A DNA stretch of 64,000 nt from positions 124,001-188,000 of the forward strand of contig NZ_JADPMP010000003.1 in the NCBI RefSeq assembly GCF_015686655.1. The letters run 5' to 3'. This stretch comes from Pontibacter sp. FD36. Its GTDB lineage: Bacteria > Bacteroidota > Bacteroidia > Cytophagales > Hymenobacteraceae. How positions within the stretch are numbered: the stretch's first letter is position 1; each line of letters opens with the position of its first letter. Shown in pieces: positions 8,659-18,600 of this stretch. Position numbers and translations under genes: made by a program. The notes under the pieces are model-generated. The model was given only the letters and a program-made list of their open reading frames with translations, did no database searches and was not told the DNA's origin.

Positions 8659-10701
8659 CTAGGCTAATTGCAGCTGTTCGGCTGTTTTTTCTTCTGTCTC
8701 CTCTGAGCTAGGTGGCGTGTTGATTTCGTCTTCCTCTGCTTTCACAGTGTGGGGTAGGGTAAATAGGAAAGTACTGCCCTTGCCCGGCATGCTTTCTACC
8801 CAGATCGAGCCGCCGTTGTGCTCCACAAAGTCTTTGCATAGCGCCAGGCCCAGTCCGCTCCCTTTTTCGTTAGCGGTGCCCCGGCTGGAGTAGCTGCTGC
8901 CTCCAAACAGTTTCTTCTGCACTTCCTGTGTAATACCTATACCGGTGTCTTTCACCGATACCAGCACGAAGTCATTTTTCAGCTTCGCAGTAAGTGTCAC
9001 GGTATCACCGGCCTTACAGAACTTGATGCCGTTGGAGATTAGGTTTCGCAGCACCAGGCGAACCATTTCCTTGTCGGCGCAGCCTGTCAGGTTGGGGTCG
9101 ATCTTGTTTTCCAGCACGATCTCTTTGCTGCTGGCGACCGGCTGTAACAAGCGGATGTTCTCGTCGGCTAACTCACGCAAAGGCAGTGGCTTGGGGTCAG
9201 CTTCAAAGCCTTCCATCTGTGCCCTGGCCCAGTCAAAAAGGTTGTCGAGCATCCACAGCACGTTTTGCTGCCCTTTCACCAAGCTGTTGAAAAGCCCTGC
9301 CTGCTTATCGGCGGGAACTTTGCCCATGGCCATTACATGCAGCAGACCCTTGAGCGCCACTAGTGGGCCACGCAGGTCGTGCGCGATCACGGAGAAGAGT
9401 TTGTCCTTAATGGTGTTAAGCTGGGTGAGTTTTTCTTTCTGAATGTTGAGCTGCTGGGCCTGCTCCGTCAGGGCTTTCTGATGCTGGTTCAGCGCCCCGT
9501 TCTTATGCATGATCAGCTCATTCTTTTGAGTGAGCAGTTTATTGATGCGACTCTGGTGCTGCCTTCCCCTGAAGAACACATAGGCCATGGCGCATACCAA
9601 CAGCAGTAGCGCAATAGTGAAGTACTGCACGATACTGCGTTGCTCCAGCTTGCGCAGGTTCAGCTCCTGCTCTGCCCGCAGGAGCAGGTTTTCCTTGTCC
9701 TTCTGGGCTGTTTCGTATTTCACGCGTTCCTGTGCAATGCGGTCTGCCGCCCGTTCGTTGTGCAGGCTATCGTTATAAGCCATATGCAACGTCAGGTAAT
9801 GGTGGGCCATTTCGTAATTGCCCATGGCTGCGTAAATGCGGTCCAGAATGGCAGCGTTCTCCTTGAGTACATATTTGCCTTCGTAGGCTTTGGCAAGCTC
9901 CATGCTGGCTAAGGCGTTGTCGAGTGCTTTCTCGTATTTACCGGCTTTGAGGTAGGATTCGGCCTTGCCCCGCAACACATACACCTCGTCGTGCGGACTA
10001 CCCAGGTTATTGGCGATCTGGTGTGCTTTATTGAAATAGGTGAGGGCCGTCTGGTAATCGTTCTTGCCATTGTAGGCTTCCCCGATATTGATCAGCGAGA
10101 TCAGAATTCCCTGCTTATCGTCCAGGCCTTCCTGAATCGGGAGTGCTTCGCGGTAATAGACCAGCGCCAGGTCATACTTTCCCTGGTCCAGGTATACGCC
10201 GCCTATGTTGCTCAGGGAACTGCTCATGCGCAGTGTGTCCTGTGCCGTAGTGGCAAGTGAAAGTGACTTTTTGTAGAGCGGAAGCGCCTCTTTGTGATTG
10301 TGCTGGTCGGCATACACGTTGCCGATGTTGTTGTAGCTGGCACTCAGGTCTGAGGGGTCACCCAACTTCTCGCGAATGCGAAGCGCCATGTAATAAAACT
10401 TAACGGCCTTGTCGATATCGCCGAGCAGGTAATGGCCTGAACCGGTTTCATTATAGGCCTGTGCCAGCAGTTTGTCATCGCCTGCCTTCTGGGCCAGGGC
10501 TACTGCTTTGTTGCCATAGGAAATGGTGGTTTTCGGGTTGATGCTTTTGTGCACCTTGCTCAGTTCGCAGTACAGCTCTATCTTCCGTGTCACATCTTCA
10601 GTCTGGTCCAATTCAGTTTTCAGATCCTGTATCAGGATCTTTTGCTGTGGCTGCGTAAGACTTATGAGTAGGAATAGACGAGTCAGTAATAGTAGAAGCA
10701 T
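8659..10701 (-). CDS. TPR-containing sensor histidine kinase
   Basis: This 680-residue protein has a signal-like hydrophobic N-terminus and then about seven tetratricopeptide repeats (residues 35-320; e.g. SASYNNIGNVYADQHNHKEA). A transmembrane helix (SIVQYFTIALLLLVCAMAYVF, about 355-375) and a Gln/Lys-rich coiled coil follow. The HisKA domain contains SVIAHDLRGPLVAL with the phosphoacceptor His. The HATPase_c domain has an N-box (LRNLISNGIKFC), VKDTGIGI and GSGLGLALCKDFV. The topology places the TPRs in the periplasm and the kinase in the cytosol. The tail is acidic. No response regulator is adjacent, so its partner is elsewhere. Confidence 0.92.
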   Translation of the reverse strand: MLLLLLTRLFLLISLTQPQQKILIQDLKTELDQTEDVTRKIELYCELSKVHKSINPKTTISYGNKAVALAQKAGDDKLLAQAYNETGSGHYLLGDIDKAVKFYYMALRIREKLGDPSDLSASYNNIGNVYADQHNHKEALPLYKKSLSLATTAQDTLRMSSSLSNIGGVYLDQGKYDLALVYYREALPIQEGLDDKQGILISLINIGEAYNGKNDYQTALTYFNKAHQIANNLGSPHDEVYVLRGKAESYLKAGKYEKALDNALASMELAKAYEGKYVLKENAAILDRIYAAMGNYEMAHHYLTLHMAYNDSLHNERAADRIAQERVKYETAQKDKENLLLRAEQELNLRKLEQRSIVQYFTIALLLLVCAMAYVFFRGRQHQSRINKLLTQKNELIMHKNGALNQHQKALTEQAQQLNIQKEKLTQLNTIKDKLFSVIAHDLRGPLVALKGLLHVMAMGKVPADKQAGLFNSLVKGQQNVLWMLDNLFDWARAQMEGFEADPKPLPLRELADENIRLLQPVASSKEIVLENKIDPNLTGCADKEMVRLVLRNLISNGIKFCKAGDTVTLTAKLKNDFVLVSVKDTGIGITQEVQKKLFGGSSYSSRGTANEKGSGLGLALCKDFVEHNGGSIWVESMPGKGSTFLFTLPHTVKAEEDEINTPPSSEETEEKTAEQLQLA

Positions 10702-10924
10702 AGGTACCTCTCTACAGTTAGAATTACCGTAATGAATTCAGTATTAGTGAGCAATATAAGGATTTAATGTTTACAAATGCTAATCTGAATCCGGGAATAT
10801 AAAGGCACTTTAGAAAAATGCAATTAGCTTTTAAACGAAGTGCTGCTACTCGTCACAGGAGGGCGCAACTGCCCGTTTCAGGCAATTGTAATCCTATGTT
10901 ATGAAAAACTGCTGAAAAGCAAAA

Positions 10925-13900
10925 TCAGCTGACCACGTGCACCGTACTCACCCCACCCGGCTTTTTGGTAACCACAATCTGGGTACTGATGCGCTCTTTC
11001 AATGCCTCCACGTGTGAGATGATACCGATCGTTTTGCCGGCGGCATGCAGGTTGTCTAGTGTCGTGATGGCAGCCTCCAGCGTGTCTGCGTCAAGCGTGC
11101 CAAAGCCCTCGTCGATGAAGAGGGAGTTGATCTGGGTGCGGCGACCGGCCAGGTCGGAAAGGCCAAGGGCCAATGCGAGACTTACCAGGAAGCTTTCGCC
11201 TCCGGACAGGGTGTTCATCGGTCGCACTGCCTCTGCCTGGTAGGTGTCCACTATCTGCAGCGCTAGATCCTCGTCCGGGGACTTAAGGATACGGTAGCGG
11301 TCGTTGAGCTTGAGCAGGTGCCGGTTGGCCAGCTCTACCAGGCGGGCCAGCGTGAGTCCCTGCGCAAAGCGGCTGAATCTGGATCCGTCGGCGGAGCCAA
11401 TGAGGTCAGCCAGCTGGCTCCAGCGGTGGCATACCTGCTGCTGTGTTTTCAGTTGCTCTGCCAGCTCTCTGTTCCTTTCACGCTGTTGGGTGTCCTGCTC
11501 CAAGATTTGCTGGTGCCGTGCCCGCTGCGAGATCAGCTCCCGCTGCAAGGCTGTTTTATGTTGTTGCTGCTCTTGCAAGGGTTCTATACCTTCGTCAGTC
11601 AGCTGTTTTTGCTGAAGCTGCTCCAGTTCGTGCTGCACATCGCTCAGGCTTTTGCGGAGCTCGGTCAGGTGCTTTTCGGTCTGTGCCTTTTGGTTGGCCA
11701 GCCGGTCAGCTTCGTCACGGTGCAGCAGCATCTGGCTCAGCGCTTCGATCGTTTCAATGCCTTTCTGGTGCAGCACGTGCAGCAAGCCTTGTCGCAGCTC
11801 TTCCAATACTGAACTGGTCTGCTGGTGTTTTTGGTGACATTCCGTTTGGCGGGCACGTGCTTCCTGCAGCTCCTGCTGTTTCTGCAGTTGGCTGCGACGT
11901 GCCTCTTCCGCCTTTCTGGCCCTGGCGCTCAGCTCCTCGTTCGCCAGTCTACGCTCTTTGTCCGGGTCTTTGTCGCCAAACAAGGTATAGCGCTCACTCT
12001 TAAGTTTGGTCAGCTGTTCGTGCTCTTCCTTCAGGTGCTGCCTGCGCTCTTCCAGCTCTTTAAGCTTCTGCGTTTCGTTTGTCCTGAGGTTCTTCACCAA
12101 CTGCTGCAATTCAATGTAACGTTCACGCATACCCTCCAGCGCCTGCTGCTTCTGGGTATAGGAAATTGCCTGCTGCTCTAAAGTCTGCAGGAGGTTGTAA
12201 CGCTCCTCCGCTTTATAAAGCAGTCCAAAAGTGGCTGCAAAGGATTGGGCGGTTTCAGTGTGCGCCTGTTGTTGCTCCTGCTCATCAGCCAGGTTTGCCT
12301 GCAGTCTTTGGAGCTGTGTGCTGAGGAGTTTGTCAGATGCCTGTAGCTGGTTCAGGGCCGACTGGGACTGTACCTGTGCTTCGCGAACTTGTTGCAGCTG
12401 CTGGTTTATACTTTCCAGCTCACGGCTCAGCGCCCGGGCCTGCGCCAGTTGCTGCTGCAATGCCGTGGCGGTTTCCTGCTGGGTATGCAACAGTTGCACT
12501 AATTGGTCTAAGTTGCCTATACTTAGCTCCTGTGCTATACCTTCGGCCACTTGCGCAAAGGTATGGCTTAGGCGCTGTACTTCTGTTTCAGCCTCCGTCT
12601 TGGCTGTTCTCTCCAACTGCTGTTTCTGCTCCAGGGAGCTGAGTTGTACCTGTAGCTGCTGCAGGCTTCTCTCCAACTCTTTTACCAGTTCCTGCTGCTT
12701 ATCACGCTTCTGCACTTCCTCGGGCAGGTCAAAGGTATAGCCATCCTCAGCGAAAGGGTGGTGGGTGGAGCCACACAACGGGCATGGCTCGTCCTGTGCC
12801 AGGGTATGGCGAGCTTCCTCGTACTGCTGAATCTGCTGCTGTAACTGCACGAGTTTCTGGAGAGCCTGCAGGTGCTCGTTTGCCTGGCTATACCTGTTTT
12901 TGTCCTCCTGAAGGCTGTTGTCAGTTTCTTTGTACTGCTGCTGTAACTGTATTAGCTGCTCGTTGCTGAGGTGGAGTTTTTGCTGTTGTAAGGCATGCTG
13001 CTGCGCCAGTTCATGCAGACGCTCAAAGCGGGCCAGCAAAGCAGGCTGAGACTGTGCAGACTGCTCCAGTTCTTCCATGCTTTTTGCAGCAAGTATACCT
13101 TGCAGGGCATTTAACTTTTCCCCTTTCTGCTGCTGCAACTGATCGTGTAAGGCCTGCTGTTTTGTTTGCTGTTCCTGCAGCTCGGTCAGTTGCCTGGTTT
13201 CCTTGGTTTGTTGCTGACTCAGTTCCTGCTGCTCCTGTTGGTTGCGCCGGATGCGCTGCTCTACCTCCTGCAGGTCGCGCAGCGTTGCTTTGAACTCAGG
13301 CAGATGCTCTTTCAGATCCTGCAGTCTGGCATTCTGCTCCAGCCAGTTCTTTATACCTGTCGCCTCCTGAGTGAGCTTTTCCAGTTCAGCTTGCCTGGCC
13401 TGCAGTTGGGACTGCTCCTGTTGCAGTTGCTGCTCAAAAGAGACATAGCTGCTTTTATTCTTGGTGTAAGCATCACGAATGCTGTTGAGCTGATGGTCAA
13501 GCCGAACTACCTGCGTCAGCACAGGGTCCAGTTTCTGAATGACTTCCTCCTGTTGCTCAAACGCTTTGGTGGCTTCTATTGCAATTTTTCCGGCTGCCTC
13601 GAGTTCGGTCTCCAGCGCAGGCACCCGTTTTTGCAGGGTCTGCAGCTGCTCCTGTGTTTCGAGCACCTTGCTGTTGGTACTACGGATCTCGGCTAGTTCA
13701 CCCACAAACTGGTGGGCCTGCTGGTGCTGCTCGAGCTTTACAAAGTCGGGTTGCAGCTGCTGGAGTTTCTGCACTTGCACTTCAAGGGCTTGCTGGTGCT
13801 GGTGCTGACGTGTTTGCAATTGCGCCACCTGCTGAAGCCACTGTACCTTGGCCTGCAGCGTAATCAGGTCTTGCTGCAGGATGTTTTCCTGTGCCGACAG

Positions 13901-14575
13901 CTCTTGTATATTCGCTTCGTAGGCTGCACGCTGTTCTTCGGGCAACAGCTGCGTGTGCTGGAGCAGTTGCTCCAGGCTTTCGTATTTCAGTCGTTCCTGC
14001 TTGGCCTTATCAAACGCGAACTTCGATATGTCGGAGTAAATACCGGTATCGGTGATTTTTTCCAACAGGCTGCTGCGCTCGTTTGGGTTTGCCTTGAGGA
14101 AGCGGGCAAAATCTCCCTGCGACAGCATGACGGAACGTAGAAACTGGCTGTAGTCAAGTCCGCAGATCTCAGCCACCATGGCGGGCACTTCGCTCGGCTT
14201 CAGGTCCAGCAGTTCGTCTTTATCAAAGTCGTACAGTTCCATGTGCACAGGCTGTATCTTGCCATCCGCCTTACCCCGGCTGCGACGCAGGTGCCACTTG
14301 GAGCGGTATACCTTGCCAGCAGCCTCAAACTCCACCTCCGAATAGCACTCGGCCGTGTGACGCGTCATCAGCTCCAGCGGACGCTCATTGCTGTGCCGGT
14401 GCGCCAGTCCGTAAAGCCCCACCGTGATCGCATCCAGGATGGTTGTCTTGCCCGCCCCGGTCGGACCGGTAATAGCAAATAACCCCGCATCCGCCAGCGG
14501 ACTCTGGTCGAAACGGATCTCGTGCTCACCTTTGAGTGAGTTGAGGTTCAGGAAGCGGACTGCGAGGATTTTCAT
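10925..14575 (-). CDS. sbcC: SbcC/Rad50-type nuclease subunit ATPase
   Basis: This is the ATPase of the SbcCD complex, which opens hairpins and processes DNA ends. At 1216 residues it is somewhat longer than the E. coli protein (about 1048). The Walker A is at residues 37-44 (GPTGAGKT). Two very long Gln-rich coiled-coil arms flank the zinc hook CPLCGSTHH. The C-terminal lobe has the ABC signature LSGGESFLVSLALALGLSDL and Walker B INSLFIDEGFGTLD. The start at 14575 (MKILAVRFLNLNSLKGEHEI) is the canonical N-terminus. The nuclease partner sbcD lies upstream on the same strand, separated by a membrane gene. Confidence 0.96.
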   Translation of the reverse strand: MKILAVRFLNLNSLKGEHEIRFDQSPLADAGLFAITGPTGAGKTTILDAITVGLYGLAHRHSNERPLELMTRHTAECYSEVEFEAAGKVYRSKWHLRRSRGKADGKIQPVHMELYDFDKDELLDLKPSEVPAMVAEICGLDYSQFLRSVMLSQGDFARFLKANPNERSSLLEKITDTGIYSDISKFAFDKAKQERLKYESLEQLLQHTQLLPEEQRAAYEANIQELSAQENILQQDLITLQAKVQWLQQVAQLQTRQHQHQQALEVQVQKLQQLQPDFVKLEQHQQAHQFVGELAEIRSTNSKVLETQEQLQTLQKRVPALETELEAAGKIAIEATKAFEQQEEVIQKLDPVLTQVVRLDHQLNSIRDAYTKNKSSYVSFEQQLQQEQSQLQARQAELEKLTQEATGIKNWLEQNARLQDLKEHLPEFKATLRDLQEVEQRIRRNQQEQQELSQQQTKETRQLTELQEQQTKQQALHDQLQQQKGEKLNALQGILAAKSMEELEQSAQSQPALLARFERLHELAQQHALQQQKLHLSNEQLIQLQQQYKETDNSLQEDKNRYSQANEHLQALQKLVQLQQQIQQYEEARHTLAQDEPCPLCGSTHHPFAEDGYTFDLPEEVQKRDKQQELVKELERSLQQLQVQLSSLEQKQQLERTAKTEAETEVQRLSHTFAQVAEGIAQELSIGNLDQLVQLLHTQQETATALQQQLAQARALSRELESINQQLQQVREAQVQSQSALNQLQASDKLLSTQLQRLQANLADEQEQQQAHTETAQSFAATFGLLYKAEERYNLLQTLEQQAISYTQKQQALEGMRERYIELQQLVKNLRTNETQKLKELEERRQHLKEEHEQLTKLKSERYTLFGDKDPDKERRLANEELSARARKAEEARRSQLQKQQELQEARARQTECHQKHQQTSSVLEELRQGLLHVLHQKGIETIEALSQMLLHRDEADRLANQKAQTEKHLTELRKSLSDVQHELEQLQQKQLTDEGIEPLQEQQQHKTALQRELISQRARHQQILEQDTQQRERNRELAEQLKTQQQVCHRWSQLADLIGSADGSRFSRFAQGLTLARLVELANRHLLKLNDRYRILKSPDEDLALQIVDTYQAEAVRPMNTLSGGESFLVSLALALGLSDLAGRRTQINSLFIDEGFGTLDADTLEAAITTLDNLHAAGKTIGIISHVEALKERISTQIVVTKKPGGVSTVHVVS

Positions 14576-14636
14576 GGGTGCTGCTGTTTAATAAATAATG
14601 CTCTGTTTAGGTATGGCGCTGGGCAAAAGCCTGCTG

Positions 14637-15608
14637 CTATTGGAAAACCGCTTTGGTGCGGATAGCTTTCTGCTTATTCTGTATGCTGATTATCAGATGC
14701 TCGAAGAGGGCATCATCAAGCAGGCAGGACTGATAGCGGTATACCTTAAAATCGTTGGTGGTAATTCGCAGGGATGTTTCCTGGTTGGCAATACATTCGG
14801 TAACGGCAGAATAGATGTCAGAAATGGCAAATGTCCTTTTCTTCCAGGGGAGTAGGTAGTTTCGGATCAGGATGTGATCTTCGGCCAGCAGGAAGTAATG
14901 GCTTTGCACTGCAAGCATGAATAGAAACAGGCTCGATCCTATCATTGGGATCAGGGACACAATCCAGGGTGCTATACCTGACAGAGGAAGGTATAACGCT
15001 GCGCCAAATCCAAAAAGTGAGAAAGAACCAAGTAAATAATAGTTGAAGGAAGTGTAAGGTGACTGCCGATACTCCACATAACTTTCTGTGCTGAATTGCT
15101 GTGTCTGCTTTTCTTTGTGTTGCATAATGGCTGAAAAGGAACCGGTCTTTCCTTTCAGGTAGTCACTCAGGCTGGCTAGGTTCAGACGTAGCAGACTGCC
15201 GTTTAGGTAATGACCTGCAAACAGGGTGTACTTCCTGCCGTTTTTCAGCGTGATAGTGGTGGCTATCTCCTGATAATAAAAGAAGAAGAAGTATGTATCA
15301 TGAAAAGCCTGCAGATCGATCGAGTCAATCTCATGTAATGCAATACCAGCTTTCCCAATGTACAATTGCTCTTCATTTACGCTAACTTTAGGAGAGTGAG
15401 AGATCATGAACTGTACGATATATCCCATGAATGCCAAACAGATAGCGGGCATGATGATGGTAAATCCAGCTTCACTGAAGGGGGTACCAGTACCAATGTT
15501 TTCAATCAGTTTGTCTAATCCTGCGGCTACCATTCCGATAAATGGAATATACAGGAGCAGGCCAAAATAAAATCTGTAGTTGAACCTGGTTGTAAAAGTC
15601 TGTTGCAT
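14637..15608 (-). CDS. Membrane protein with duplicated 2TM + PH-like units, between sbcD and sbcC
   Basis: I do not recognise a named family. The 323-residue protein shows two similar halves. Each half starts with two hydrophobic helices (about residues 12-65 and 190-235) and continues with a beta-rich segment (LYIGKAGIALHEIDSIDLQAF; then ILIRNYLLPWKKRTFAISDIY) of the kind seen in bacterial PH-like membrane proteins. It ends in a basic tail (KQKAIRTKAV). It sits 70 nt after sbcD and 61 nt before sbcC on the same strand, so co-transcription is likely, though a functional link to DNA repair is only inference. AGGTATA words are present, so it is not an obvious recent arrival. Confidence 0.6.
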   Translation of the reverse strand: MQQTFTTRFNYRFYFGLLLYIPFIGMVAAGLDKLIENIGTGTPFSEAGFTIIMPAICLAFMGYIVQFMISHSPKVSVNEEQLYIGKAGIALHEIDSIDLQAFHDTYFFFFYYQEIATTITLKNGRKYTLFAGHYLNGSLLRLNLASLSDYLKGKTGSFSAIMQHKEKQTQQFSTESYVEYRQSPYTSFNYYLLGSFSLFGFGAALYLPLSGIAPWIVSLIPMIGSSLFLFMLAVQSHYFLLAEDHILIRNYLLPWKKRTFAISDIYSAVTECIANQETSLRITTNDFKVYRYQSCLLDDALFEHLIISIQNKQKAIRTKAVFQ

Positions 15609-15678
15609 AGATGTGGAAGGTGTACGAAATGTTAGTCGAAACCAATTCTTTAAAAAGCAGATTGAAGGGTACGCTACT

Positions 15679-16905
15679 TTACACCTCCTCCTGCCGCATC
15701 AGCTCCAGCAACTCCGAGAAAGTAGTCCGCAACTCAGTGTGGTCGCTCTCCGGAAAGGCGCTTTCGCAGCGCTTCATGAAAACTTCTTTTTCGCTCAAGG
15801 TATGGAGGTCTACTTCTTCGCGCACTTCCTGCTCCAGGGTTTTGCGAACTGTCTTGATGAGGGGCGGACGGTGGATCAGAAGTTGCAACTCGTCACTTTT
15901 CAGTTGCAGGACTTCTTCCAGTTGCTGATTCAGGTCAGGTATAGGGGCATCTAACTCAACCTGCAGTTCGGCCCAGGCTGGTAGGTTATAACTGCTGTTA
16001 TCGTAGACTTCAATTTTCTGTTTTACTTCTTCCAACGATCCTTTAAAGCGTACCAACTTACGGCACACAGGTATAGCGATCTCCTTCAGGTCAGTGAGCT
16101 GCCCGTTTTCAAAGTCCAGCACATAGACTACTTTTTTGTCCGTCACTTCGCTGAAGCTGAGCGGAATAGGGGAGCCTGAGTAGCGGATGTGATGCGCCTT
16201 GTTGACTTGCTGCGGACGGTGCAGGTGACCCAACGCCACATAGTCAAATTCCTTTGGGAACTGGTCTGCTCCGATCTGGCCGAGGTTGCCCACGTGAATC
16301 TCCTTTTCGCTATCGGATGCGGAGCCGCCGGCGGCAAACAAATGACCCATGGCCACCACGGGTATACCTTGATCTTTGTAAGGCTGCACATGAGGTACAA
16401 AGGCAGCGTAGTGGGCAGCTATACCTTGCTTGATGCGCTGCTCACGTTCTTCGTAACTCTCACCGGCTACAGAAAGGCGTACGTCGCGGTCACGCAGGAA
16501 AGGCACGGCACACACAGCCAGCTCCAGTTGACCCTTTTCGTCCCGCAGTTCGATCAGTTCATCCAGCAGGTCAGCCGTAGCACCGCCTATCACTTTTATG
16601 TTAAAGCAGTCGAGGAGTTCTTTGGGTGCATTGAGCGTAGAAACAGAATCATGGTTGCCGCCCGTGATGATGATATGGCGGCAGCAGGTAGCACATACCT
16701 TGGTCAGGAAGTTGTAGTACTGGCGCAGGGCTGTATTGGAGGGGGCACCGGTGTCAAACACATCGCCGGCCATCAGGAGTACCTCAACCTTTTCGGCTTC
16801 AATGGTTTGCAGGAGCCAGTCCAGGAAATGCTGGTGTTCTTCGGTTCGTTCGAGGTTGACGAGTCGCTGGCCGAGGTGCCAGTCTGAAGTGTGTAGTACG
16901 CGCAT
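15679..16905 (-). CDS. sbcD: SbcD/Mre11-type nuclease subunit
   Basis: This is the Mn-dependent 3'-5' exonuclease and endonuclease subunit of SbcCD. The start is set at 16905 (MRVLHTSDWHLGQRL), the conserved Mre11 N-terminus, rather than the ATG 30 nt upstream; this gives 408 residues. The calcineurin-like phosphoesterase motifs are intact: DWHLG, MAGDVFDTG, ITGGNHDS and ALGHLHRPQ. A C-terminal capping region follows the catalytic core, ending in an acidic segment. It leads a probable sbcD - membrane protein - sbcC operon; in most bacteria sbcD and sbcC are adjacent or overlap. Confidence 0.95.
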   Translation of the reverse strand: MRVLHTSDWHLGQRLVNLERTEEHQHFLDWLLQTIEAEKVEVLLMAGDVFDTGAPSNTALRQYYNFLTKVCATCCRHIIITGGNHDSVSTLNAPKELLDCFNIKVIGGATADLLDELIELRDEKGQLELAVCAVPFLRDRDVRLSVAGESYEEREQRIKQGIAAHYAAFVPHVQPYKDQGIPVVAMGHLFAAGGSASDSEKEIHVGNLGQIGADQFPKEFDYVALGHLHRPQQVNKAHHIRYSGSPIPLSFSEVTDKKVVYVLDFENGQLTDLKEIAIPVCRKLVRFKGSLEEVKQKIEVYDNSSYNLPAWAELQVELDAPIPDLNQQLEEVLQLKSDELQLLIHRPPLIKTVRKTLEQEVREEVDLHTLSEKEVFMKRCESAFPESDHTELRTTFSELLELMRQEEV

Positions 16906-17175
16906 ATCCCTATTCCTTTCTCCTTTGCACCACAAGTTACATTAAGGTATACCTATACTGCAAGTTTGTGATATAATTTTTTCCGGATCAGGTATAGCGG
17001 TTTTGCTATATAAAACCGGTTTAGCAAACGAATAGAAAGTAGAGCAATCTGGCAGCCAGGGGAAGTAAGGAATATAAAGCGGGTCAATCCCGGATACGGA
17101 AATAGAGGGTGGTACGAGCGAATGACAGTAAGTTGGCAGACCAAAATCCAGGGATCAGGTATAACTGAAGCTGTC

Positions 17176-17598
17176 TTATTCGTTGATCCAGGCCAGTGCG
17201 TCCTTCTGGCTGGAGAAGTTCTTGAATAAAAATTGGTTGATGTTCTGGGCCTCTGCACGGGTGGCAACAGCTTCGAGAGCTAACTTAGCGAACAGGCTAC
17301 TAGGCAGCACTCTGGCCAATTTTTGAAGCTGGGTCTGAGAAAGCAGTTCGTAGAAGGTGGTGGACATCCACTCTTTTGTGGGAGCATCCAGCATGGTCAG
17401 GCGCTCGGCATTGGCTACTGCTCTGGTGATCCCTGTATCGCGAAGGGTTTCATAAAGTTTAGTGCCTCCCGCAATCATTTCGTCCTTGTTCACAGCCCGT
17501 TGCCACTCTGCCAGCAACAGATTATTCTCCCTATCAATCTCTATCTTATAGAAATCAGAAGAATATAATGTCTGGAATGGAAATGGTTTTAGCAGCAT
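17176..17598 (-). CDS. STAS/SpoIIAA-like small protein
   Basis: This 140-residue cytoplasmic protein matches the pattern of SpoIIAA-like (STAS-fold) proteins common in this family of bacteria. It has a short N-terminal beta strand pair (YKIEIDRENNLLLAEWQR), then a helix, a strand with NAERLTMLDAPTKEWM, and a C-terminal helix ending QKDALAWINE. It has no signal peptide. It lies downstream of the rhodanese gene on the same strand. The role is unknown; STAS proteins often bind nucleotides or lipids or act in partner switching. Confidence 0.55.
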   Translation of the reverse strand: MLLKPFPFQTLYSSDFYKIEIDRENNLLLAEWQRAVNKDEMIAGGTKLYETLRDTGITRAVANAERLTMLDAPTKEWMSTTFYELLSQTQLQKLARVLPSSLFAKLALEAVATRAEAQNINQFLFKNFSSQKDALAWINE

Positions 17599-17675
17599 CG
17601 AGTCAGATAAATCATGTAAAGATACGCATAAATGCTAGCTGACGTTCATGCTGCTGTACCAAATACATAAAATAA

Positions 17676-18071
17676 TTACTCTTTTACCGGCAGGCCGGCG
17701 GCTTTCAGGTCCGAATAACCCCCTATGTTATAGACGTTCTTAAATCCGGCTTCTTCCATGAGTTTGGCTGCTTTCCCGCTGCGGTTGCCACTGGCACAGT
17801 ACAGGTAGTAGGTTTTGTCCTTGTCCCAGGTCTGCATCTCCTTTTCAAACTCCCCGCTCAGGAAGTCGGCGTGCTGCGTTTTCTGGAGGTGTCCTGCCTC
17901 AAACTCAGCAGGAGTGCGCACATCAACCAGCATAACTTCTTGGTTGTCGATCTTTTCATGGTGGCCTTTATATTCTGTGGCAGAAATTGTTTTGACTGTG
18001 CCGTCGCTCTGTTGGGGGCTGGTGCAGCTCATCAGACTGGTAGCTAATAGGGTTATTAAGAATAGTTTCAT
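17676..18071 (-). CDS. Rhodanese-domain lipoprotein
   Basis: This 131-residue protein has a lipoprotein signal (MKLFLITLLATSLMSC, lipid-modified C16). A single rhodanese domain follows: VMLVDVRTPAEFEAGHL, and the active-site loop YLYCASGNRSGKA with catalytic C92. The family transfers sulfane sulfur, for example from thiosulfate, to thiol acceptors; export as a lipoprotein places the activity outside the cytoplasm. The ArsR regulator lies 123 nt upstream on the same strand, which suggests regulation by, or co-function with, that sensor. Confidence 0.9.
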   Translation of the reverse strand: MKLFLITLLATSLMSCTSPQQSDGTVKTISATEYKGHHEKIDNQEVMLVDVRTPAEFEAGHLQKTQHADFLSGEFEKEMQTWDKDKTYYLYCASGNRSGKAAKLMEEAGFKNVYNIGGYSDLKAAGLPVKE

Positions 18072-18194
18072 AAGGATAACGGATTAACCTGTGTTATAAT
18101 AAACGAAAGGGAGCAGTTTTTGGTACTCCTACACGTTCGGTTTCCAAATCAGGGAGTAATTATATGAAAATAATTTCATTTCTGAATATGGTAC

Positions 18195-18503
18195 TTACTG
18201 TGTGGACTTGCAGCCTTTGATGCACGCTATGATATTGGAAATGCTGGAGTCGGTGAGAAAGTAGAACACATTTTTGCCCTGTCGGCGGGTTTCCACCAAT
18301 CCTTTGTCACGCATATTGGTGAGGTGATGCGAGAGTAAAGACTGTTCAATTTTCAGCACTTCCTGTAACTGGCTTACGGTGAGCTGGTCTTGCTGCTCCA
18401 GTAGGTCAATGATGCTGATGCGCACCGGGTGGGCCACGCATTTAAGCACATAGGCGGTTCGCTCCAGCTTCTTTTTGTCTACCCTTACTTTCAGGTCGGT
18501 CAT
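18195..18503 (-). CDS. ArsR/SmtB-family winged-helix regulator
   Basis: This 102-residue DNA-binding repressor has the ArsR fold: VLKCVAHPVRISIIDLL, then the recognition helix region QSLLSHHLTNMRDKGLVETRRQGKNVFYFL. It has three cysteines, C22 in the first helix and C94/C98 in the last helix. They are placed where a thiol-based sensor could bridge helices alpha-1 and alpha-5. The classical arsenic motif ELCVCDL is absent. Persulfide-sensing ArsR proteins (BigR/SqrR type) use one Cys near the N-terminal half and one in the C-terminal helix; a similar role here, next to a rhodanese, is inference. Confidence 0.88.
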   Translation of the reverse strand: MTDLKVRVDKKKLERTAYVLKCVAHPVRISIIDLLEQQDQLTVSQLQEVLKIEQSLLSHHLTNMRDKGLVETRRQGKNVFYFLTDSSISNIIACIKGCKSTQ

Positions 18504-18600
18504 GCAGGTATAAATAATAGGTAATTGGAATACATGATCATTTATTCATGTATAAAATTTAATACAATTTTAATCCGCTTTAGGTTCCGGCTCTAAAACA

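Noticed and set aside
11318..13863. Many long open frames on the plus strand opposite sbcC
   Set aside because: They are antisense to Gln-rich coiled-coil codons of an unmistakable SbcC; their Leu/Cys/Ala-rich composition is a by-product.
16953..17267. 104-codon open frame on minus
   Set aside because: Overlaps the end of the STAS-like gene in another frame and has no recognisable feature.
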